From JBDSLU01 sp039916225 (lineage in GTDB: Bacteria > Acidobacteriota > Vicinamibacteria > Vicinamibacterales > Vicinamibacteraceae), in assembly GCA_039916225.1 (NCBI GenBank), contig JBDSLU010000543.1:1-5345 (forward strand): DNA of 5,345 nucleotides, written 5' to 3'. Below are positions 1-5,345 of this stretch, piece by piece; the first letter of the stretch is position 1, and each line of letters opens with the position of its first letter. Under the pieces are notes generated by a model. The model searched no databases. It worked only from the letters and a program-made list of their open reading frames with translations, and was not told where the DNA came from. The translations under genes were made by a program, and so were the position numbers.

Positions 1-1522
1 CGGGTTTTTGGCGCTGTTCGGCCCAGGCGAGCGGGGTCAAATCGCGCTCGTCCGACTGGTCGCCATACGCCGCCAGCGGACGGTCGAGCGCCCCGGGATC
101 GGCGTCGAGGATCGCGGCGACGCGTTCGGGCGTGCTGAACGCGACGGCGTCGAACACGTCGATCCCCGCCTCGACGATGCGGTCGCACGTGGCGCGATGC
201 CCGGCGAAGGCGGCCCAGCCGGCCGGCGTGCCGCCGTACTTGCCGTCGCGGACGCGCGGGTTGGCGCCGAGCCGCAGGAGCGCATCGGCGGCGGCGGTGT
301 TGCCGTGCCACGCCGCGGCGTGGAGCGCGCTGTAGCTCGACACCTTGTCGATCGACGTCTCGTCGTCGTCGATGGCATCCACCGACGCGCCGAGACGGAC
401 CAGCGTCTCGATGACGGACGCCGGCGCGCGTTCGGCGGCGCGCACGATCAGCGTGCCCCAGCGCGCGCCTGGCGCGAGGCTGCCGGCCTCCGCGGCGACG
501 AGGCGCTCGAGATCGCCGACGCGGCCGAGCGCGATCGCGGCCGGCAGGTCGATGCGGGCGCCGTGGGCGATCAGGTGCTGCGCCATCGCCTCCTCGCCGG
601 CGAGCGCGGCCTGATCGAGCGCGGTCAGCCCGGCCTGATCGCGCTCGTCGGGAGCGGCGCCGAGCGCGAGCAGCGCCTGCAGCGCCTCGGTCTGGCGCTT
701 GACGATCGCCAGATGCAGCGCGGTCCGGCGCCGGTTGGTGCGATCCATGACCCGCGAGAGCGACGCGGGATCCGCGGCGGCGGTCGCACGGATCGCCGCG
801 ACGTCGCCGACCGCGACCGCCGAGAAGAGGTGATGCCGGGCGCCACCGGCGAGCAGCGCGGCGAGCACGTCCGGGTGCACGGTCACGTAGTCCCAGCACG
901 TCGCCCAGCCGATCACCTCGAGCTCGTGCCCGTCACCGGTGCCGATCGGATCGGCGCCGTGCGCGAGCAGCAGCGCGATCACCGGCAGATCCTGGTTCTC
1001 GGCGGCGAAGTGCAGCGGATACGCGGCGTCGCCTTCGTCGCGGACGTTCGGATCGGCGCCGCGCTCGAGCAGCAGGCGGACGATCGGCTCGTGGGCGACG
1101 CCGACGTGCAGCGCGCTTCGCAGCCCGGTGTGGCCAGGCAAGGCGCCGCGCGCGCTCACCAGGTCGGGATGGGCGTCGAGCAGCGTCGACAGCGCGGCGG
1201 CGTCGCCGGCGTCCGCGGCGGCGAGGATCGCCTGAAGCGGCGAGGCGGGCGGGACGTCGCTCAGTGCGGCGTTCTCTGGCGCGGCCGTGGTCCCGCTCGT
1301 CGCGGGCACGGCCGCCTTCAGGCGCGCCCAACTCGCCAAGCCGAACTCCCGCGCGATGGCCTGCTGCACGTGTCGCAGCCCGGCGTCAGGCGGGGCGCCG
1401 GGATGCGCGCGCAGCAGTCGCGCCCGCGCCTCCGCATCGCCGCCGCGCAGGGCCTTCAGCCACAGCTTCGCTTCCCGTTTGAGGTGATCGAGAGATGTTG
1501 CGGAGGTGAGCGCACGGCTCAT
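1..1522 (-). CDS. Ankyrin-repeat protein, C-terminus beyond the window
   Basis: The minus frame is open from ATG at 1522 to the left edge, giving 507 codons with no stop. Residues 8-71 form a helical N-terminal module (LDHLKREAKLWLKAL, then AIAREFGLASWARLKAAV), often seen ahead of ankyrin repeats in soil bacteria. A Pro/Ala/Ser-rich linker follows to about 93. About twelve ankyrin-type units then run to the end. The clearest are at 138-162 (ALHVG...LLLERGADPNVRD), 168-191, 267-295 (TALHLA...LLALGAAPDERD), 298-324, 398-426 (SALHAAAWHGNTAAADALL) and 428-455; those near 200-250 and 325-350 are degenerate. There is no signal peptide or membrane segment, so it is probably cytoplasmic and binds a protein partner; the partner is unknown. 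The start is supported by GGAAGG five bases upstream; an in-frame GTG two codons earlier overlaps that SD. It is divergent from the glycoside hydrolase. The domain call is firm; the function is not. Confidence 0.9.
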   Translation of the reverse strand, partial: MSRALTSATSLDHLKREAKLWLKALRGGDAEARARLLRAHPGAPPDAGLRHVQQAIAREFGLASWARLKAAVPATSGTTAAPENAALSDVPPASPLQAILAAADAGDAAALSTLLDAHPDLVSARGALPGHTGLRSALHVGVAHEPIVRLLLERGADPNVRDEGDAAYPLHFAAENQDLPVIALLLAHGADPIGTGDGHELEVIGWATCWDYVTVHPDVLAALLAGGARHHLFSAVAVGDVAAIRATAAADPASLSRVMDRTNRRRTALHLAIVKRQTEALQALLALGAAPDERDQAGLTALDQAALAGEEAMAQHLIAHGARIDLPAAIALGRVGDLERLVAAEAGSLAPGARWGTLIVRAAERAPASVIETLVRLGASVDAIDDDETSIDKVSSYSALHAAAWHGNTAAADALLRLGANPRVRDGKYGGTPAGWAAFAGHRATCDRIVEAGIDVFDAVAFSTPERVAAILDADPGALDRPLAAYGDQSDERDLTPLAWAEQRQKP

Positions 1523-1527
1523 GGACA

Positions 1528-1537
1528 CCTTCCTTCC
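1528..1537 (-). promoter_or_regulatory. Tandem Shine-Dalgarno of the ankyrin gene
   Basis: On the minus strand the sequence reads GGAAGGAAGG, with the last G five bases before the ATG at 1522-1520. The proximal GGAAGG decides the start codon. The distal copy lies in a possible hairpin (1532-1544, CCTTC-GTG-GAAGG in mRNA sense). The same CCTTC arm could instead pair with the proximal copy. Confidence 0.65.
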
Positions 1538-1559
1538 ACGAAGGCCTGATGTCCGCTCG

Positions 1560-1572
1560 TTCCAGGCTGGAA
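1560..1572. promoter_or_regulatory. 13-bp perfect palindrome, possible operator
   Basis: TTCCAGGCTGGAA is a perfect odd palindrome with six paired positions either side of a central G. It lies 38 bp upstream of the ankyrin ATG, in the presumed leader or promoter of that gene. A looser inverted repeat, GGTTCG-N9-CGAACC, follows at 1576-1596. I do not recognise the regulator. A palindrome this size is expected about once per 4 kb by chance, so only its intergenic position makes it a candidate site. Confidence 0.3.
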
Positions 1573-1638
1573 GAAGGTTCGACGAGAAGGCGAACCGGAA
1601 GTGGGTGGGAATCCCTTGCCGCGGACAGGAGGCGCCCC

Positions 1639-1685
1639 ACAGCGCGCTGTACTCAGTATACGATGCCAGCGCTCTGCTCACGCTG
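1639..1685. promoter_or_regulatory. Inverted-repeat cluster in the divergent control region
   Basis: A perfect 12-bp palindrome, ACAGCGCGCTGT (1639-1650), abuts TACTCAGTA (1650-1658). The latter is a perfect 9-bp palindrome that extends to TGTACTCAGTATA (1648-1660) with one mismatched pair. CAGCGC recurs at 1667-1672 and CGCTG at 1681-1685, so CAGCG/CGCTG boxes occur four times in 46 bp. On the minus strand TATACT (1660-1655) is a fair -10 match for the ankyrin gene, but no good -35 lies at the right distance. The AT-richer palindrome overlapping that -10 would suit a repressor site. PadR-type or similar regulators are conceivable, but no regulator gene is in the window. Confidence 0.35.
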
Positions 1686-1718
1686 ACGCCCACCAACCGT
1701 GATCGCGAGGGTTCAGGC

Positions 1719-1787
1719 ATGAGAGCCACGTACATTTCCGTGGTTGCTTGGGCGGTGCCCGGCAACACGGCCAGGACTGCGCGGTGA
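1719..1787 (+). CDS. Possible 22-codon leader ORF upstream of the glycoside hydrolase
   Basis: ATG at 1719 is preceded by GCGAGG (1705-1710) at an eight-base spacing. It opens a 22-codon frame (begins MRATYISVVAWAV) that ends at TGA 1785-1787. This stop overlaps the GTG start of the next gene (GTGA, 1784-1787), the arrangement typical of translational coupling. Two small inverted repeats lie inside it: AGCCACG/CGTGGTT (1724-1745, one G-U pair) and TTGC-TT-GGGC/GCCC-G-GCAA (1744-1765). They share bases 1744-1745, so they could not both form completely. It matches no peptide I know, has no run of one amino acid as in classical attenuators, and may be chance. Confidence 0.3.
   Translation: MRATYISVVAWAVPGNTARTAR
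1773..1776 (+). promoter_or_regulatory. Shine-Dalgarno deciding the GTG start of the glycoside hydrolase
   Basis: AGGA sits seven bases before GTG at 1784. The farther TTG at 1748 in the same frame has no comparable SD and would put twelve polar residues ahead of the signal peptide. GTG 1784 is therefore the preferred start. Confidence 0.55.
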
Positions 1788-4507
1788 GACAGGCCGGACA
1801 CGGGCAACGTGCGTGGTGGTGGCTGGCAACGCTGGTGCTGCTGGTGGTGCCCCTCGCTGGCGCGCAGCGGACCGATCCCCTGGCCGACCTGCGGCGCGTG
1901 TGGGAACAGCCGTCGGCTGACGCGCGGCCGATGATGCGCTGGTGGTGGTTCGGGCCCGCCGTCACGCCGGCCAGCCTCGATCGCGAGCTGCAGGCGATGG
2001 CGGACGCCGGCCTGGGCGGTGTCGAAGTGCAGCCGGTCTATCCGCTGGTGCCCGACGATCGCGGGCGCGGCCTGGTCAATCATCCGTTCCTCTCCGCGCC
2101 GTTCCTGGATGCGGTTCGCCACAGCGCCAGCACCGCGACGCGCCTCGGCCTGCGCTTCGACCTCACCCTCGGCAGTGGCTGGCCGTACGGTGGGCCACAC
2201 ATCTCGATCGATCACGCCGCCGGACGCCTGCGGTTCGAGAAGATACCGGTCACAGCGCGTCGGGTGCCGCTGCCGCCGATGACCACCGGCGAGCAGTTGA
2301 TCGCGGTGATGCTGCCGAACGGCGGCGCCGAACTCACTGATTTGCGCGGCGACATCGTCTGGCTGCCCGAGGGCCCGCTGCCGTCCGAGGTCTGGGTGTT
2401 CATCGCCGGGCGCACCGGCATGATGGTGAAGCGCGCCGCGGTGGGAGCCGAAGGCTACGTGCTCGATCACTACGATCGCGCCGCCCTGGAGTCGCATCTC
2501 GACGCGGTCGGCACGCCGCTGCTGGACGCCTTGCGCGACACGCCGCCGACGACGATTTTCTGCGACAGTCTCGAGGTATTCGGCTCGGACTGGACGCCCG
2601 ATTTCCTCACCGAGTTCCGGCGCCGGCGGGCCTATGACCTGCGGCCACACCTGGGCGCGCTCGTCGCCGGCACCGATGCGCAGGCCATCGCGCTGCGCCA
2701 GGACTGGGGCCGGACGCTCGGCGAGCTCTACGAGGAGCGCTTCCTGGCGCCGCTCGCCGACTGGGTGCACGCCCGCGGCTCGAAGCTGCGCATCCAGGGC
2801 TACGGCATCCCGCCGGCGACGTTGTCGAGCAACCGGCTCGCCGACTTCACTGATGGCGAAGGCGCCCAGTGGAAGACCATCACGCCGGCGCGGTGGGCGT
2901 CCTCGGCCAACCACCTCTTCGATCGACCGGTCACCGCATCGGAGACATGGACCTGGCTGCACTCGCCGTCGTTCGCGGCGACGCCGCTCGACCTCAAGGC
3001 CGAGGCCGATCGGCACTTCCTCATGGGCGTGAACCAGTTGATCGGCCACGGCTGGCCGTCGACGCCGGACGGAGTCGGCCACGCCGACTGGCGGTACAAC
3101 TGGCGCTTCTACGCGGCCGGAGCCTTCAACGATCGCAATCCGTGGTGGATCGCGATGCCCGACGTGTCGCGCTACCTGACGCGTGTCAGCGCGCTGCTGC
3201 GTCAGGGCCGGCCGATGAATGACGTCGCGCTCTATCTCCCGACGAGCGACGCGCTCGGCGACATCAAGCCCGGCACCGCGCACCTGCTCGACCTGCTGCG
3301 CGAGCGCATCGGCACCGCCGTGCCCGGCGCGATCCTCGACGCCGGTTTCGGCTTCGATCTGATCGACGATGCGGCGTTGGCCCCGCCGTCCACGATCGAA
3401 GGCGGCGCGCTGGTCGCCGGCGGCCAGCGCCATCGCATCATCGTCCTGCCGGCAGTGCGCACCATGCCTGCCGAGACGCTGGCCCGGTTGCGGGCGTTCG
3501 CCGCCGCGGGCGGACATGTCATCGCCACCGATCGGCTCCCCGAGCGGACGCCGGGTCTCCACGGCGAGCCGTTGCCGGCCGACCTGCCCATCACCCCGAC
3601 GCCCGCCGCGTCACTCGGCACCGCACTGCGCGGCGCGCTGACGCCCGACGTCCAGCTCGAGCCCGCCTCGCCCGACGTCGGCCAGCACCATCGGCGCGTC
3701 GGTGACGTCGAGGTCTACTTCCTCGCCAACACCGCGAACACGCTGCGCGCCGGCCGCCTGACCGTGCGAGCGATCGGTCGCGCCGAATGGTGGGATCCGC
3801 TGACCGGAGCGACGCGCGCCGCCGATCCGGTGGTGGTTGGCCGCGACACGATGACGTTCGCCCTCGATCTCGCGCCCTACGGATCGACCGTGCTCGTCGT
3901 GGCGCCCGGGGGCGCACCGCGCGCCGTGCCGGCGACGACGATGGTGACGCCCCGCCCGCAAGCGATCGACGTGCGCGGGCCGTGGACCATCGCCTTCCCG
4001 GACACCGACCTCGCCCCCCGTACCCGCGACGCGCTGGCGTCGTGGGACGCCGATGACGACACGCGCTTCTTCTCCGGCGTGGCGACCTACGAGGCGGCGG
4101 TCGAACTCCCGGCGCTGCCGCGCGGCGCCCGCGTCGCCCTCGACTTCGGCCCCGGGCAGGCGCTCGAGGCGACCGATCGCGGGCCGGGGATGCGCACCTG
4201 GCTCGACGCTCCGGTACGCGACGCCGCCGTCATCATGGTCAATGGCCAACGAGCGGGGGCGGTGTGGTGCCCGCCGTTCCGGTTGGACGTGACGGGCTTC
4301 GTCCGCGCCGGTCGCAACACGCTGTCGATCCGCGTCGGCAACACGGGCCTGAACCACATGGCCGGCCGGCCCCTGCCAGACTATCGGTTGCTCAACCTGC
4401 GCTACGGCGAACGCTTCCAGCCGCAGGGCATGGAGCTGATCAAGCCGCTGCCGTCCGGTCTGGTCGGGCCCGTCCGCGTCGAGATTACGCCGCTTCGACC
4501 ACGATGA
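1784..4507 (+). CDS. Secreted GH106-family glycoside hydrolase (alpha-L-rhamnosidase type)
   Basis: 907 residues from GTG 1784. Residues 1-27 are a signal peptide: Arg near the start, a core WWWLATLVLLVV, and an AGA site before Gln28. The GH106 catalytic barrel begins at 50-88 (MMRWWWFGP, then GLGGVEVQPVYPL) and continues at 123-139 (DLTLGSGWPYGGPH). A beta-rich insertion covers about 158-228. Acidic candidates for the active site are Glu264 in FCDSLEVFGSDW, Glu359 in DGEG and Glu387 in SETWTW; GHGWPSTP follows at 421-428. A Rossmann-like, glutamine-amidotransferase-type segment spans about 480-600 (IIVLPAVRTM, AAAGGHVIATD), then a small beta region with WWDPLTGA at 669-676. A C-terminal galactose-binding-like sandwich fills 733-905 (MVNGQRAGAVWCPPF, NTLSIRVGNTGLN). 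The length suits the family. Characterised GH106 enzymes remove terminal L-rhamnose from pectic glycans; the substrate here is inferred. No transporter or other carbohydrate enzyme adjoins it. Confidence 0.86.
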   Translation: MRQAGHGQRAWWWLATLVLLVVPLAGAQRTDPLADLRRVWEQPSADARPMMRWWWFGPAVTPASLDRELQAMADAGLGGVEVQPVYPLVPDDRGRGLVNHPFLSAPFLDAVRHSASTATRLGLRFDLTLGSGWPYGGPHISIDHAAGRLRFEKIPVTARRVPLPPMTTGEQLIAVMLPNGGAELTDLRGDIVWLPEGPLPSEVWVFIAGRTGMMVKRAAVGAEGYVLDHYDRAALESHLDAVGTPLLDALRDTPPTTIFCDSLEVFGSDWTPDFLTEFRRRRAYDLRPHLGALVAGTDAQAIALRQDWGRTLGELYEERFLAPLADWVHARGSKLRIQGYGIPPATLSSNRLADFTDGEGAQWKTITPARWASSANHLFDRPVTASETWTWLHSPSFAATPLDLKAEADRHFLMGVNQLIGHGWPSTPDGVGHADWRYNWRFYAAGAFNDRNPWWIAMPDVSRYLTRVSALLRQGRPMNDVALYLPTSDALGDIKPGTAHLLDLLRERIGTAVPGAILDAGFGFDLIDDAALAPPSTIEGGALVAGGQRHRIIVLPAVRTMPAETLARLRAFAAAGGHVIATDRLPERTPGLHGEPLPADLPITPTPAASLGTALRGALTPDVQLEPASPDVGQHHRRVGDVEVYFLANTANTLRAGRLTVRAIGRAEWWDPLTGATRAADPVVVGRDTMTFALDLAPYGSTVLVVAPGGAPRAVPATTMVTPRPQAIDVRGPWTIAFPDTDLAPRTRDALASWDADDDTRFFSGVATYEAAVELPALPRGARVALDFGPGQALEATDRGPGMRTWLDAPVRDAAVIMVNGQRAGAVWCPPFRLDVTGFVRAGRNTLSIRVGNTGLNHMAGRPLPDYRLLNLRYGERFQPQGMELIKPLPSGLVGPVRVEITPLRPR

Positions 4508-4559
4508 CCGGACTCGGTCGGGAATAGCCCCGCTGCGTTCGGGTCGGACCATCTGGACG

Positions 4560-4586
4560 TTGACCGGCATGGAAAGAGGCTACGCT
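4560..4586 (+). promoter_or_regulatory. Possible sigma-70-type promoter for the TPR-like gene
   Basis: TTGACC (4560-4565) matches five of six -35 bases. TACGCT (4581-4586) keeps the important first, second and last -10 bases, but the spacer is only 15 bp. GCTACT (4584-4589) is an alternative with an 18-bp spacer. Transcription would begin near 4593-4596, leaving a short leader carrying the GAGG SD. This fits the ATG at 4609 better than the in-frame ATG at 4597. Confidence 0.4.
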
Positions 4587-4608
4587 ACTGGCCCAGATGA
4601 GGTACGCC

Positions 4609-5345
4609 ATGACCAGCCCCCTCCGTTCCGCCGTGATTCTCTCGATGCTGTTCGCCGGGCCAGCCGCGGCCGGCCAGCACCAGCACCCGGCCACTCCATC
4701 CCCGCACGAGGCGGGCGCCGGCCACGAGCAACTCGGCACGGTCGACTTCGCGACGTCCTGCTCGGCCGAGGCCAGGCCCCTGTTCAATCGCGCCGTCGCC
4801 CTGCTGCACTCGTTCGAGTTCGGCGACGCCATCAAGGGCTTCACTGCCACCCTGGCCAAGGATCCGTCGTGCGCGATAGCCGAGTGGGGCATCGCGATGA
4901 GCCGGTGGGGCAACCCGTTCGGCCAGGGCCAGCGCGCCGCCGTGCCGCTGCGGGATGGCGCCGCCGCCGTCGCCCGGGGCAAGGCGCTCGGCCCCAAGAC
5001 GCCGCGTGAACAGGGTTACCTCGACGCCGTCGGCGTGCTCTTCACCAACGTCGACACCGTCGATCAGCGCACCCGCATCGTCGCCTACCGCGACGCCATG
5101 GAGAAGCTGGCTGCGACGAACCCGGCCGACAACGAAGCGCAGATCTTCTACGCTCTCTCGATCGCCGGCTCGAACACGCCGTCGGACAAGACCTACGCCC
5201 AACTGCTCAAGGCCGGCGCGCTGCTCGAGAAGCTGATCGCCGACCATCCGCAGCATCCGGGCCTGGCTCACTACATCATCCACAGCTACGACGTGCCGCC
5301 GCTGGCCGAGCGCGGCCTGGCCGCAGCGCGCCGCTACGCGACGAT
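4609..5345 (+). CDS. Exported TPR-like helical-repeat protein, C-terminus beyond the window
   Basis: The frame is open from ATG 4609 to the right edge: 245 codons plus two bases. GAGG (4599-4602) lies six bases upstream. An in-frame ATG at 4597 would add MRYA but has no well-placed SD. Residues 1-21 are a signal peptide (AVILSMLFAGPAAA). His24, His26, His33 and His39 make a His-rich mature start. The rest is helical-repeat sequence: LGTVDFATSC (42-51), FNRAVALLHSFEFGDAIKGF (59-78), DPSCAIAEWGIAMSRWGNPF (85-104), DNEAQIFYALSIA (174-186), DKTYAQLLKAGALLEKL (193-209) and HPGLAHYIIHSYDVPPLAERG (216-236). This pattern matches a family of secreted TPR-containing proteins common in Acidobacteriota and some Proteobacteria, whose function is unknown to me. 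The visible mature part has only two cysteines, Cys51 and Cys88, which could form a disulfide. It runs in the same direction as the hydrolase, 101 bp downstream, but probably has its own promoter. Confidence 0.85.
   Translation, partial: MTSPLRSAVILSMLFAGPAAAGQHQHPATPSPHEAGAGHEQLGTVDFATSCSAEARPLFNRAVALLHSFEFGDAIKGFTATLAKDPSCAIAEWGIAMSRWGNPFGQGQRAAVPLRDGAAAVARGKALGPKTPREQGYLDAVGVLFTNVDTVDQRTRIVAYRDAMEKLAATNPADNEAQIFYALSIAGSNTPSDKTYAQLLKAGALLEKLIADHPQHPGLAHYIIHSYDVPPLAERGLAAARRYAT

Noticed and set aside
8..1549. A 513-codon open frame on the plus strand from a TTG.
   Set aside because: It is antisense to a clear ankyrin-repeat gene with a good SD. Its translation is an Arg/Gly/Ala-rich low-complexity sequence with no domain, as expected from codon bias in GC-rich DNA.
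1616..1662. A plus-strand promoter using TTGCCG (1616-1621) and TATACG (1657-1662).
   Set aside because: The 35-bp separation is far too long, and neither element has a partner at a normal distance. The hydrolase promoter could not be placed.
1748..1783. TTG at 1748 as the start of the glycoside hydrolase.
   Set aside because: It lacks a good SD and would place a polar twelve-residue extension before the signal peptide. GTG 1784 has AGGA at seven bases and gives a normal signal peptide.
4505..4520. Hairpin GACCG-GACT-CGGTC overlapping the hydrolase stop codon, as a terminator.
   Set aside because: The stem is only five base pairs and no T-run follows, so an intrinsic terminator is not supported. 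No other terminator was seen in 4508-4608.
3611..4570. A 319-codon open frame on the minus strand.
   Set aside because: It lies opposite the conserved C-terminal domains of the glycoside hydrolase. The product is rich in Arg, Gly and Val with no recognisable motif.
4585..5283. A 232-codon open frame on the minus strand.
   Set aside because: It is antisense to the TPR-like gene, which has a signal peptide, an SD and family motifs. The antisense product shows none of these.

Overview
The window is very GC-rich, roughly 70% by eye. It holds three protein genes: one pointing left and cut by the left edge, one complete and pointing right, and one pointing right and cut by the right edge. No RNA gene, mobile element, CRISPR array or long repeat was seen. 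The three families together are an ankyrin-repeat protein with a short helical N-terminal module, a secreted GH106-type glycoside hydrolase, and a secreted TPR-like protein. With the GC content, they suggest a soil-type Acidobacteriota (Vicinamibacteria-like) chromosome. That is an inference from family recall; no marker gene is present to prove it.

Layout. Positions 1-1522 (minus strand) encode a cytoplasmic ankyrin-repeat protein with about twelve repeats; its C-terminus lies beyond the window. A long open frame on the opposite strand over this gene is a GC-bias shadow. Positions 1523-1783 form a divergent control region rich in short inverted repeats. It includes a possible SD-masking hairpin for the ankyrin gene, a perfect 13-bp palindrome, a cluster of CAGCG/CGCTG boxes around a TACTCAGTA palindrome, and a possible 22-codon leader ORF. 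The leader's stop codon overlaps the GTG start of the next gene.

Positions 1784-4507 (plus strand) encode a complete exported GH106-family (alpha-L-rhamnosidase-type) glycoside hydrolase of 907 residues. After a gap of about 100 bp with a plausible promoter, 4609-5345 encodes the N-terminal 245 residues of an exported helical-repeat protein that begins with a His-rich stretch.

The genes do not form an obvious pathway. The hydrolase probably acts on rhamnose-containing plant or microbial polysaccharide in the periplasm or outside the cell. The TPR-like protein is also exported but has its own promoter-like sequence. The ankyrin protein is transcribed away from both. I see no clear previously undescribed system; the most unusual material is the regulatory-looking intergenic region.
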